A stretch of DNA of 64,000 nt from the NCBI RefSeq assembly GCF_001425025.1, contig NZ_LMDE01000009.1, positions 1,047 to 65,046 of the forward strand, written 5' to 3'. The stretch comes from Nocardioides sp. Root122 (lineage in GTDB: Bacteria > Actinomycetota > Actinomycetes > Propionibacteriales > Nocardioidaceae). Below the pieces are notes generated by a model. The model did not search any database, was not told where the DNA came from, and saw only the letters and a list, made by a program, of their open reading frames with translations. A program made the translations under genes and the position numbers. Shown here in pieces: positions 1 to 7,967 of the stretch (within the stretch, counting starts at the first letter, position 1; each line of letters starts with the position of its first letter).

Positions 1-69
1 TACCGACTGCTCCAGCAGGCCGTCGACACAGACCCCCACCCGCTTAAAGACCTCATCGGGGGCTCATGA
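1..69 (+). CDS. C-terminal end of an unidentified protein (5' partial)
   Basis: Reading frame 1 is open from the first base and ends at TGA 67-69. It encodes 22 residues ending in LKDLIGGS. Codon use is like that of the neighbouring genes, but the piece is too short to name a family. If real, it is a cargo gene of the transposon, because it lies left of the transposition genes and no left end is seen before it. The 142 bases to the next gene show no hairpin followed by a T-run. Confidence 0.4.
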   Translation, partial: YRLLQQAVDTDPHPLKDLIGGS

Positions 70-211
70 GCCTCAACTGCACTCAAGCAGAGATGCAGGA
101 CACGTGTTCGATCTACATTCGAGCCGGGGTCGCCGCTACTCGATGTTGGACGTGATGCCGGTGCAGTGCACTGAACCCCCTGCGGCGGGCCCACATGGGC
201 TGGCGCCGCGG

Positions 212-727
212 TCAGCGACCAGGGCGCCGGCCTCGCAGCTGCTCCTCGACGCGGCGCTGCACCTCGACGGTGATGAGCCGCTGCGTCTCCCGGTCCGCGA
301 ACTGCGCGTCCACGAGGGCCTGCAACCGCTGCGCCTCGCGCAGCGCCTTCTCGTTCTCAGGCAGCGCAGCGCGAAGCGCGAGGTAGGTGCCGGCCTTCGG
401 GAAGCGCACCCCACCGTTGAAGTTGCTCAGCGTGTTCGTGCTCAACCCGGTCTCGGCCACAACCTTGGCCCGCGTGTGCACGCCGACGAAGTGCCGGTAG
501 TCCAACACCAGGTCGCGCAGCAGCTCCACCGCGCGCAGCCAAGCCTGGCGTTGTCCGGCATCGGCGAACGGGTAGGCGTCGAATGCCTCCGGTGGGGTCA
601 GCTTCCCGGTGGGCCACTTGTCGAAGAAGCTCTTCGGAGCCAGCCCGTCGAACGGCGTACGACCCTCGGGCGGCGACGTCTGACTGGTGGGCTCCACGGC
701 GGCGACTCTGACAGCGCACCGCCTCAT
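212..727 (-). CDS. Small DNA-binding protein with a helix-turn-helix, divergent from the transposition operon
   Basis: About 171 residues, soluble, with no membrane segment. The middle reads as a helix-turn-helix: 'AETGLSTNTLSNFNGG' has the spacing of an XRE-type motif, with LSTNTLSNF as the likely recognition helix. The C-terminal third is rich in Arg, Glu and Gln and is probably helical. I place the start at ATG 727. An in-frame GTG at 745 would add six residues but would overlap the dyad array at 739-778. No strong ribosome site is seen for either, so a leaderless or weak start is possible. Divergent transcription across the dyad array suggests autoregulation and control of the transposition operon; this is inference. 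It could instead be a cargo regulator. Confidence 0.6.
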   Translation of the reverse strand: MRRCAVRVAAVEPTSQTSPPEGRTPFDGLAPKSFFDKWPTGKLTPPEAFDAYPFADAGQRQAWLRAVELLRDLVLDYRHFVGVHTRAKVVAETGLSTNTLSNFNGGVRFPKAGTYLALRAALPENEKALREAQRLQALVDAQFADRETQRLITVEVQRRVEEQLRGRRPGR

Positions 728-738
728 CAACCGGGATA

Positions 739-778
739 CGCACACCTGTTTGTGCGACTATCCGCACAAAGTGTGCGG
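739..778. promoter_or_regulatory. Array of alternating CGCACA/TGTGCG half-sites (likely operator)
   Basis: Four half-sites alternate in orientation: CGCACA 739-744, TGTGCG 751-756, CGCACA 763-768 and TGTGCG 772-777. The first three start exactly 12 bases apart. The middle pair extends to a perfect 8+8 dyad, TTTGTGCG-N6-CGCACAAA, at 749-770. The array lies between the divergent HTH gene and the transposition operon, where an operator for the HTH protein would be expected. Transposase binding is an alternative, but the core differs from the AGTGTCC repeats at the right end. Confidence 0.5.
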
Positions 779-783
779 CAACC

Positions 784-1830
784 GTGGCACTGTCGACGGC
801 GGCGTCTGCCCACCCTGGGGGCGGCGGCACCCGTCGGGACATGCACACAAGCCAGCACCCCGACGCCGCGCCGTTCGTCGCCGCGCACCGCGGAAGCGTT
901 GCCGCGAGGCCGGGACGTCCGATGACGCACAGCCCACGCGCGGTCGCGCCCCTCATCGTCCCCGCCCAGCGCCAGTCACGCGCGCCCCGCACCAGCGCGC
1001 CGCGGTCGCTACCTGGTTCGGTGCTCATCACCCGCAACCGCACCAGCGCCGCCAGCCAGCGCACCCTCTCGTTCGCCCCGACGAAGGCGCAGATGGCCGC
1101 CATCCTCGCCGGCGAGCACCTCGCCCACGACCTCCTCGCGGCCGGCATGCCCGACTCGCTCCTCGACCAGGCCGACGCCATCGCCCGCGTCATCGACCCC
1201 ATCATCGCCACCTACGACGTGCGCCGCCTCGAAAAGCGCGGCGTCCAGTTCGCCGAAGCGGCCGCGCGCCACTTCATCAACCACTGCCAGCCCGCCACCC
1301 TCGTCCTGGCCTCGCGCAGCCACCTCACCCGCTGGCACGACGAACACGGCACGAACATGGCTGAGCTCGACGTGCTCGACGGTGAGGCCCCGACCGCCCC
1401 CGAGACGGTCGCCCGCCTGCTCGGTCGTCCGCGGCTGGCCTGGACCCACCCTGCCGGCCCCCGGGACGGTCTCCTCCTCGACCGGTTCCACCACACTCAC
1501 CAGCGCGGCGCCATCGAGCGAGACACGTGGATGCGCCGCAAGGTCGCCGAAGACCTCACCAGCATCCACGAGCTCCTCACCTCCACGACCGGCAGCCACC
1601 CGGCTCATGAGACCCACTCGGTCCACCCCGCCCAGCAGGCCAACCTCGGCGTCCGCGTCCACACCCACCGCGCACCCAACGTCGGCATCCACTTCCTGCC
1701 CGACTACACCACCGGCAACGGGGCCCCCGTCCTCGGTGCACACCACCGCGTCGGCGGCTGCGAGCACTGCGCCGCACGCCGCGCGCTGCCCAACACCAGC
1801 ACCTCGACCGGGACGGGAGTACAGGCATGA
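784..1830 (+). CDS. Unidentified protein, first gene of the transposition operon
   Basis: 348 residues from GTG 784. The first 85 or so are Pro/Ala/Arg-rich and low in complexity, so the true start may be a later codon (ATG 841, ATG 922 or GTG 1020); none has a clear ribosome site. The body (about 90-300) is a soluble, mostly helical-looking region rich in His and Arg. Near the C-terminus there is a 'GCEHC' Cys-pair that could be half of a zinc site. The stop overlaps the transposase start (ATGA, 1827-1830), which argues for coupled expression and a role in transposition. The place matches tnsA in Tn7, but I cannot find the Glu/Asp/Lys endonuclease pattern of TnsA and do not assign that function. 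Confidence 0.65.
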   Translation: MALSTAASAHPGGGGTRRDMHTSQHPDAAPFVAAHRGSVAARPGRPMTHSPRAVAPLIVPAQRQSRAPRTSAPRSLPGSVLITRNRTSAASQRTLSFAPTKAQMAAILAGEHLAHDLLAAGMPDSLLDQADAIARVIDPIIATYDVRRLEKRGVQFAEAAARHFINHCQPATLVLASRSHLTRWHDEHGTNMAELDVLDGEAPTAPETVARLLGRPRLAWTHPAGPRDGLLLDRFHHTHQRGAIERDTWMRRKVAEDLTSIHELLTSTTGSHPAHETHSVHPAQQANLGVRVHTHRAPNVGIHFLPDYTTGNGAPVLGAHHRVGGCEHCAARRALPNTSTSTGTGVQA

Positions 1831-3824
1831 GCCGCAACACGAACGCCACCAACCTGGCTGGCGTCGTCGACCTCGAAGCAGCCCGCAACCGACCCGCCGG
1901 CGAACGCACCATCGCCACGCGCTCCGATGGCCACCGCATGGGCAACCACGGCAACCGGGCCTCGTCGCTGATGGTGCAGACCGTCATCCGCCAACTGCGC
2001 GACATCGCCCTCATCCGCGGCGACGTCACCGCCGACGACAAGCGCGCCGCCGCAGCCAACGCCGACGTCTCCTACCGCCAGGTGTGCCGCTGGTGGCGCG
2101 CCGAGATGGCCTACCAGCTCAAGCAGCACGACTACACCCCCACCGCTCTCACCGACGAGCACGACCTCGACCCGTCCGACCAGCTGTCGGCGCTCGCAGT
2201 GAGCTCCGGCACCAAGCCGGCCGACCTGCCGCGGTACCTGTACCGGCACGCCGAGCCCGCCAAGTTCCAGTTCACCCCCGCCGAAATCGCGTTCATCGGC
2301 CAGCACCGCTGCATCAAGGACGGCTTCGCCGCCCTCGCGAAGGTTCCGGGCAACCGCATCGCCCACCTCAGCCGCTCCACCCTCTACGCCGCCTGGGCCA
2401 ACGTCTCCGCCCCGGTGCGCGCCGGCGCGAAGTACGGCGACAAGGCTCAGCGCGCACGAGAGGCCACCTACGCGCTCACCGGCCGCGAGCAGGTCAACGA
2501 GACCTGGTCCATCGACGAGTACGACCTCAAAATCGTCGCCGACTACCACGGCGTCGAGGTCCACCCGAAGGTCCTCGTCGTCCGCGAACGACTCTCCGGC
2601 ACCCCGCTCGCGTACATGCTCCTGCCCCGCGCCGCGAACGCCGGCGACACCGCCGTCGTCCTCACCGCCGCCGCCATCGGGTTCACCACCCCGCACCCGC
2701 GCGACCCCGAGCGCGAGCTGCGCGTCTCCGGCCTCGGACGCATGCTCGTCACCGACCAGGGCGGCCCGTTCTTCGGTGACGAAGGCGCCGCAGCCGCCCG
2801 CCGCCTCGGCATCCTGTGCAACCCCATCGAGTCCTACCGGCCGCAGTCCAACGGCGACCACGAGGTCATGCACCAGTTCCTGCTGCGCCACTTCATCGAC
2901 GGTCCCGGCTCACGCCGCGGATGGGCCGACCGCGCCGACAAGCGCCTCGACCACGGCGTCCTGCCGTGGGAGACGGTCGTCGAAGAGATGGCCGAGGCCT
3001 GGACCGGCATCATGAACTCCGTCTACACCAAGGGCGAGCACAAGGGCAGCACCCGGCTCGAGGTCTACGCCGACGCCGTCGACGACGGGAACTACTACGA
3101 CGGCATCACCCTCACCCCGGCCGACGAAGCCGCCATGGCCGTCGTCGTCGCCGAACGCTCCTACGACGCCACCCGCGGCATCTACTACGACGACCACTAC
3201 TGGCTCAGCCCCGAACTCGCCGCCGCCGCCGAGCCCAAGGAACGCATCACCCTCAAACAGCTCCTCGACCCCGACGTGCTCTACGCCTTCGACCGCCACG
3301 ACCGGTTCATCGGCATCCTCCTCGACCGCGACGAAGCCGACCTCGAGCACGTTCACGACCTGCACGCCGACCGTGCCGCTCGCAAGCAGTTCGTTGAGCA
3401 CCACATCGCCGAACCGCGCGCCGACGTTGCTCGCGACGCCGCCGCCGCCGCGCGCGCCAGGGTCGCCGACCAGGTCGCCGACCAGGTCGCCGACGCCACG
3501 ACATCCTCGGTTTGCGACGGCGAGGACCTCGACAAGGAGGTGTCGGAGGTCGTCGACGACGACGACCGCGACCACGTCGAAGTCATCCGTCCCACGCGCC
3601 GGGGTCGCCGGCCCGCACCCGTCAACGAGGCCGGCCCCGTCGACGACGTCGACGTCGACGCCGTCACCGCGATGTTCCGCAACGCCGCAGCACAGCGCGA
3701 CCGCGCGCACGACCACCACGAGCAGCAGCACGAGCAGCAGCACGAGCAGCAGGTGGACCAGCGAGTAGAGGACCAGGAAGAACGAGAAGAAGAAGAAGTA
3801 GGAGGTGATGACGATGCTCGCTGA
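1827..3824 (+). CDS. DDE transposase, Mu/TnsB/TniA type
   Basis: 665 residues. Residues 60-95 hold an N-terminal helix-turn-helix-like segment (SYRQVCRWWRA). The integrase-fold catalytic core is at about 225-410: WSIDEYD gives Asp230, VTDQGGP gives Asp310 and the YRPQSNGDHE segment gives Glu346. The D-to-E spacing of 36 and the 'YRPQSNG' context are typical of the rve superfamily. Residues 440-505 fit the C-terminal Mu-type beta-barrel (YYDDHYWLSPE, LLDPDVLYAFD). Residues 530-665 are an acidic tail with a VADQVADQVAD repeat and a tandem HEQQ repeat, probably the coil that contacts the ATPase, as the TnsB C-terminus does. It is coupled to the genes on both sides. Expected role: end binding, cleavage and strand transfer. 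Confidence 0.92.
   Translation: MSRNTNATNLAGVVDLEAARNRPAGERTIATRSDGHRMGNHGNRASSLMVQTVIRQLRDIALIRGDVTADDKRAAAANADVSYRQVCRWWRAEMAYQLKQHDYTPTALTDEHDLDPSDQLSALAVSSGTKPADLPRYLYRHAEPAKFQFTPAEIAFIGQHRCIKDGFAALAKVPGNRIAHLSRSTLYAAWANVSAPVRAGAKYGDKAQRAREATYALTGREQVNETWSIDEYDLKIVADYHGVEVHPKVLVVRERLSGTPLAYMLLPRAANAGDTAVVLTAAAIGFTTPHPRDPERELRVSGLGRMLVTDQGGPFFGDEGAAAARRLGILCNPIESYRPQSNGDHEVMHQFLLRHFIDGPGSRRGWADRADKRLDHGVLPWETVVEEMAEAWTGIMNSVYTKGEHKGSTRLEVYADAVDDGNYYDGITLTPADEAAMAVVVAERSYDATRGIYYDDHYWLSPELAAAAEPKERITLKQLLDPDVLYAFDRHDRFIGILLDRDEADLEHVHDLHADRAARKQFVEHHIAEPRADVARDAAAAARARVADQVADQVADATTSSVCDGEDLDKEVSEVVDDDDRDHVEVIRPTRRGRRPAPVNEAGPVDDVDVDAVTAMFRNAAAQRDRAHDHHEQQHEQQHEQQVDQRVEDQEEREEEEVGGDDDAR
3800..3805 (+). 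promoter_or_regulatory. Ribosome binding site that fixes the ATPase start
   Basis: A perfect AGGAGG lies inside the transposase 3' end. GTG 3805 overlaps it, ATG 3808 is only 2 bases away, and ATG 3814 sits 8 bases downstream. The last spacing is the standard one, so translation should begin at 3814. Confidence 0.75.
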
Positions 3825-4683
3825 GGGACACCCGCACGCCTGGAACATCGACCGGGCCGACGAACACCTCCGCGCCGGGTTCCGCAACCGTCGCCTCGCC
3901 GACGGCGGACGCCTCGTCGTCACCCCGCAGATGCGTCAGCTCGCCGCCGGCATGCCCGCCTGGCTCCGCCGCGGCGGCGCCATCGCCCTCTCCGGCCCCT
4001 GGGGCGCCGGGAAGACCACCGTCCTCGAAGCGCTCGCCGCCGTCGCCGACGTCAACACCGCGTTCGTCACCATCCCCGGCCGCGCCAAGACCGAAGCCGC
4101 GCAGTGGTACTACATCACCACCGCCATCACCGGCACCGAAGCCACCGGCACCGCCCGCCAGATGCAGAACGAGGCCCGCGAGTACTGCACCGCCGTCCCC
4201 ACACTCCTCATCGTCGACGAAGCCCAGCACCTCTCCACCGGCTCCCTGCTCCAACTGCGGTGGCTGTGGGAGCTCGAGTTCCCCCGCTTCGCCATCGTCC
4301 TGGCCGGCTCCGACCTGTTCGAGCGCCTCCACGCCGAGCCGTCCGTGCGCGAGCGCATCGACGCCCGCATCCCGCTCCACGCCCACACCCCCACCCGCAT
4401 GGTCGAACTCCTCCAACAGCACCACCCCATCGCCGCGGCCACCGACACCCACCTGCTCCACCAAATCGACCAGGCCTACGCCCACGGGTCCTGGCGCGCC
4501 TGGTCCAAGTTCCTGCTGTGCCTAGCCACCGACAACGGACACACCGGCGCGCTCGACTACGACACCGCCGCGACCGCCATCCTGTCCATCACCGGCACCC
4601 GGCCCGCCCTCCGCACCCCTGGCGCCGAACGCACGGCTGACGGGCGACCGGCCAGCCAGCCGACACCGCGAGGCGGCCGGTGA
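3814..4683 (+). CDS. AAA+ ATPase, TnsC/TniB type transposition regulator
   Basis: 289 residues from ATG 3814, a start chosen by the AGGAGG at 3800-3805. The Walker A motif GPWGAGKTT is at about 61-69. The Walker B motif LLIVDEAQH is at 131-139, with Asp135 and the catalytic Glu136. A sensor-1-like strand (FAIVLAGSD) and an Arg-finger-like RERIDARI follow. The length and the DEAQH box are typical of TnsC, TniB and MuB-like target selectors, which oligomerise on target DNA and activate the DDE transposase. It overlaps the transposase gene upstream and the next gene by GTGA (4680-4683), so all four genes look translationally coupled. Confidence 0.88.
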   Translation: MLAEGHPHAWNIDRADEHLRAGFRNRRLADGGRLVVTPQMRQLAAGMPAWLRRGGAIALSGPWGAGKTTVLEALAAVADVNTAFVTIPGRAKTEAAQWYYITTAITGTEATGTARQMQNEAREYCTAVPTLLIVDEAQHLSTGSLLQLRWLWELEFPRFAIVLAGSDLFERLHAEPSVRERIDARIPLHAHTPTRMVELLQQHHPIAAATDTHLLHQIDQAYAHGSWRAWSKFLLCLATDNGHTGALDYDTAATAILSITGTRPALRTPGAERTADGRPASQPTPRGGR

Positions 4684-5720
4684 CCCACACGACCACCCAC
4701 CGCGCAGCTTCCGCCGCGCCGTGGCACACCCCGGCGCCCGGACCCATCGCCGTGCTCACCCACCCGAACCGCATGCGCAACCTCATGCGCACCCTGCGCG
4801 CGCACGCCAGCCGCCACGACGACACCGCCTGGGTCCACCCCAACGTCAACCAGCACCGCGACGCCCTCGCCAACCTCGGACAAGACCTCCTCGACGCCAT
4901 CGGCGTCGTCGGCCTCACCCAACCCCGCGCCCACGGCGAAGCACACCTGCTCCGGCCGCTCACCCACATCGTTCACGGCCCCATCCGCCACGTCATCGTC
5001 GACGACGCCGTCCTGCTCCCCACCGACGTCCTCACCGAACTGCACGAGACCGCCATCATCGGCCGCACCCAGCTGTGGATCCTCGTCGACACCGCCGACG
5101 GCGACATCAACAGCCGCAACCAGCGCAAGGCGGCAGCGTTCCTCGAATGGGTCAACGACACCTGCACGCCACGACGACCCGACACCGTCGAGCAGCAATG
5201 GCGCATGCGCCCGGTCGACCACCCCGGGTGCCAGGCGCCGGACGCCGCCTGGTGGCTCGAGCCTCTGCAGCTAGGCCAGCCGCTGCCCGTCGGATGCGCC
5301 CATCACGCGAACGACCTCGGCTCGGGGCGTATCGACTGCCTACTCGCCTGGCTCCGCTGTGCCCTGACCGCTGGCCACCTCGCACCCGGCATCGCACGCC
5401 GCCGGCTCGCCGAGTACGCCGAACACCCCGCTGCCACCGTCGCTGACCGGTGGGCCCTCACCGCCGCCGGTCGCGACCTCCTCACGCCAGGTGCCGACGC
5501 ACTGCGCCTCACCCACCCCACTGCCCCCGCCGCGACCCTCGCTGACGTCGAGACGGATGGCTCGTCTGTTCGAATTGGCGGAGACCTGGTCGCGGTCGCG
5601 CCCGAAATGCGGCTCGCGATCGCCCGGCTGCGCACCAGCCGTCGACTTGCCGGTTGCCTGAAACACGAACCCATGTACGGGCTCTTCGACCAGCTACCCG
5701 GCATAGAACGCCGCCGCTGA
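4680..5720 (+). CDS. Unidentified transposition-operon protein with an AAA+-like core lacking a P-loop
   Basis: 346 residues starting at GTG 4680, overlapping the stop of the ATPase gene. Residues 20-140 read like part of an AAA+ fold: a hydrophobic strand ending in acidic residues (HVIVDDAVLL, about 104-113) resembles Walker B, and QLWILVDT (131-138) resembles sensor 1. No GxxxxGK(S/T) is present anywhere, so it probably does not hydrolyse ATP. Residues 180-210 carry scattered Cys and His (HPGC, VGCAHH) that might bind zinc. The C-terminal 100 residues are helical-looking and basic. It holds the place of tniQ/tnsD, the target-choice factors, but I see no convincing TniQ signature. An ATPase-derived partner or target adaptor is possible; this is inference. 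Confidence 0.6.
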   Translation: MTHTTTHRAASAAPWHTPAPGPIAVLTHPNRMRNLMRTLRAHASRHDDTAWVHPNVNQHRDALANLGQDLLDAIGVVGLTQPRAHGEAHLLRPLTHIVHGPIRHVIVDDAVLLPTDVLTELHETAIIGRTQLWILVDTADGDINSRNQRKAAAFLEWVNDTCTPRRPDTVEQQWRMRPVDHPGCQAPDAAWWLEPLQLGQPLPVGCAHHANDLGSGRIDCLLAWLRCALTAGHLAPGIARRRLAEYAEHPAATVADRWALTAAGRDLLTPGADALRLTHPTAPAATLADVETDGSSVRIGGDLVAVAPEMRLAIARLRTSRRLAGCLKHEPMYGLFDQLPGIERRR

Positions 5721-5850
5721 CCCCGAGACGGGCAGCGCGAACCAGACCGGGAACCTTACGCCTTACCCCAGACGATGCTTACACCAAATGGTCTCGGGCG
5801 CGGGCGGATTGCTGACGGTGAGCGTATCCGCAGCCGCGCTGGCCTCACTT

Positions 5851-5950
5851 CACCTTCCTACCTTCCGCTTTTCATGCGTACACCTTTCACATTATTGCGG
5901 GTTTCATGTAAGGTCGCACCATTCGCTGGAAGGTAGTTAGGAAAAAGGTG
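5851..5950 (+). promoter_or_regulatory. AT-richer promoter/operator region upstream of the AlbA_2-type gene
   Basis: The 227 bases between the transposition operon and the next gene hold no gene. The right half is visibly poorer in GC. A perfect 9-base inverted repeat is present, CTACCTTCC at 5858-5866 and GGAAGGTAG at 5928-5936. CACCTT also occurs at 5851 and 5881 and its complement AAGGTG at 5945. Between the arms, TAAGGT at 5909-5914 fits an actinobacterial -10 (TAnnnT) with a poor -35-like TTTCAC 18 bases upstream. This suggests a repressed promoter, perhaps controlled by the downstream protein's own winged-helix end. Confidence 0.35.
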
Positions 5951-7870
5951 CAAGGTTCCGGGCGACCGGTGCCAGACGGGGAAGACATGGACCTGAGCGC
6001 GCTCGAAGAGCTGCTGACCGAACTTCGACACGTGCGCACCGACCACCAAGCCATCGAGGCGAAACGCGCCGGCCAAGCGCTCCCCGACACCACACACGAG
6101 ACGCTGAGCGCATTCGCGAACACCGACGGCGGCGGCCTGCTCCTCCTCGGCGTCGACGAGGCTTCAGGTGCCTTCGACGTGACCGGCGTCGACAACGCTC
6201 AGCAGATCCAGTCAGACCTGCAATCCAAGTGCGTGCTGATGGACCCGCCACTGCGCGCCACCATCGACCTCATCCAGCACCCGGACGGCATCGTCGTCGC
6301 CGCCGTCGTCCCGCCCGTGCCGCGCGGCCAGCGGCCCTGCCACCTCGCCAAGGATGCCGTCGAAACGTCGTCGTACATCCGCGTCGGCGACGGCGACCAG
6401 AAACTCACCGGCGCCGAAGTCGCCCAGATGCTCGCCAACCGAACCAACTACGACCACTCCGCCGCCCCAGCACCCGAAGGCAGCGAAATCGACCCGCACC
6501 TAGTAGCCGCGTTCGCTGCCCAGGTCCGCACCACCAACCCCGCCAAGTACGACGACATGCCCGACGACCTTCTCCTGCGTCAGTTCGGAGCCACGACCGA
6601 AGCCGGCCACCCGACCTACGCCGGACTCCTAACCCTCGGCACCCTCCCGCAACTTCGGTGCGCCGCAGCCCGCATCACTTACCGACGCCTTCCCAGACGC
6701 ACCGACCCGCCGGGCACCCGATACGCCGGCAAGCACCTCGAAGGCACCATCGGCGAACTCCTCGACGACACCCTCGCCGCACTCGAAAGCGACCTCGACA
6801 CCGTCCAGGTCGAACGACGCGGACAGCTCTACGACGAACTCGACACCCCCCGCGAAGCCCTACGAGAAGTCATCTCGAACGCCCTCGTTCACCGCAGCCT
6901 CACCGAAAGTCAACGCGAGACCAGCATCTTGGTTGAGGTCACCGACGAAGCCGTCGTCATCACCAGCCCCGGAAACCTGCACGTCTCAGCCGACACCGCC
7001 ACGCTCGGGCTCGCCCCCATGGCCGGCGTGCGCAACCTCTCCCTCGTCCGCCAAAGCGAACAAGTCAGGACACCGTCAGGCGCGCGCGTCAGCGAACACC
7101 AAACCTCCGGCATCGCCTCCGCAGACCGCCTGTGCCACGAGACCGGCACCATGCCGGTGCTCTTCATCGACAAACCCGTTTCCTTCCAAGCCATCCTGCT
7201 CCGCGGCTCGATCGACACCACCCGCGCCACCAACACCCTCGACAGCGCCGGTCTCCCCGCCAACCCCCGCCACGCCCGCCTCCTCGCGGTACTCCTCCGC
7301 CTCGACGAGCTACGCGAACTTGCCATCTCTGGACTCGCCAGCATCACGTTCGACGCCCGGCTCGCCGCCCGTGCACTAGCCCCCTGCAACCCCGAAGATG
7401 CCGCCGCGGAACTCCGTATGCTCGAAGACGCCGGCACCCTTCGACGCACCCGCACACGCCTCGCCGCCGCCTGGGCCCCGGCTCAGCCGACGACCTCAGG
7501 CACCACGAACGGCCACTCGACTGACCCGCACGCCCCACCAGAACTGCCCACGCCAGACCAGGCCGCACCGCCCCAGCCCGTCCCGGACCAGAAGGCGAAG
7601 AAGGGACCCGGTCGTCCACGCAGTCACCGCGTGCCGGAAGTTCTGGCCGCCATCGCGGCCGCACCGGGCGGCGAACTGTCGCCCAAGGGCATCGCGGAGG
7701 CCATGAACCTCAGTTCTCCCACCTCGCGCGCCAAGTGGATACGCGCCGCCGAAGAGGCTGGCCTCATCGCCTCGACGGTCGAGAACCCCTTCAACCCGCA
7801 CACCACGTACAAGCTCACCTTCCAGGGCCGCAAGGTGCACGAAGCCGAGCAGCGCAAGACCCGGAACTGA
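5948..7870 (+). CDS. AlbA_2/Schlafen-type ATP-binding protein, transposon cargo
   Basis: 640 residues. Residues 15-150 match the AlbA_2 (Slfn_AlbA_2) nucleic-acid-binding domain: an early Glu-x-Lys (AIEAKRAG), then LSAFANTDGGGLLLLGVDE, the hallmark FANT-DGG-glycine strand. Residues 300-420 (REVISNALVHRS, then ITSPGN) match the GHKL-like domain (HATPase_c_4) usually joined to AlbA_2. Residues 540-560 are a Pro/Lys-rich linker, and 570-640 form a winged helix. Members are annotated as transcriptional regulators or putative helicases and often occur in accessory and defence loci. GTG 5948 (AGGA 5 bases upstream) and ATG 5987 (GGGGA upstream) are both possible starts. It lies between the transposition genes and the right end, so it is cargo. 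Confidence 0.8.
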   Translation: MQGSGRPVPDGEDMDLSALEELLTELRHVRTDHQAIEAKRAGQALPDTTHETLSAFANTDGGGLLLLGVDEASGAFDVTGVDNAQQIQSDLQSKCVLMDPPLRATIDLIQHPDGIVVAAVVPPVPRGQRPCHLAKDAVETSSYIRVGDGDQKLTGAEVAQMLANRTNYDHSAAPAPEGSEIDPHLVAAFAAQVRTTNPAKYDDMPDDLLLRQFGATTEAGHPTYAGLLTLGTLPQLRCAAARITYRRLPRRTDPPGTRYAGKHLEGTIGELLDDTLAALESDLDTVQVERRGQLYDELDTPREALREVISNALVHRSLTESQRETSILVEVTDEAVVITSPGNLHVSADTATLGLAPMAGVRNLSLVRQSEQVRTPSGARVSEHQTSGIASADRLCHETGTMPVLFIDKPVSFQAILLRGSIDTTRATNTLDSAGLPANPRHARLLAVLLRLDELRELAISGLASITFDARLAARALAPCNPEDAAAELRMLEDAGTLRRTRTRLAAAWAPAQPTTSGTTNGHSTDPHAPPELPTPDQAAPPQPVPDQKAKKGPGRPRSHRVPEVLAAIAAAPGGELSPKGIAEAMNLSSPTSRAKWIRAAEEAGLIASTVENPFNPHTTYKLTFQGRKVHEAEQRKTRN

Positions 7871-7967
7871 CGCACACCTGCATCAGCCGCGCGACGGTCT
7901 GCGCCTTCTGCGCCAAGCCCAGTCTGCTGCCAGAAGTGCGGTGCTCCCTCTGACCGAGCCAGCCGCG

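Noticed and set aside
96..111. LexA-like sequence near the left edge ending GTTCGA
   Set aside because: The left half-site has three mismatches to TCGAAC, unlike the perfect box at 62957-62972.
784..1830. TnsA endonuclease assignment for the first transposition gene
   Set aside because: Position alone suggests it. I could not find the Glu/Asp/Gln-x-Lys catalytic pattern, and a resemblance of IHFLPDYTTG to the TnsA PDF region is too weak.
734..5829. 8-base inverted repeat GGATACGC/GCGTATCC bracketing the four transposition genes
   Set aside because: It is too short to define transposon ends in this composition, and the repeat array with the tadA junction at 8102 gives a far better right end.
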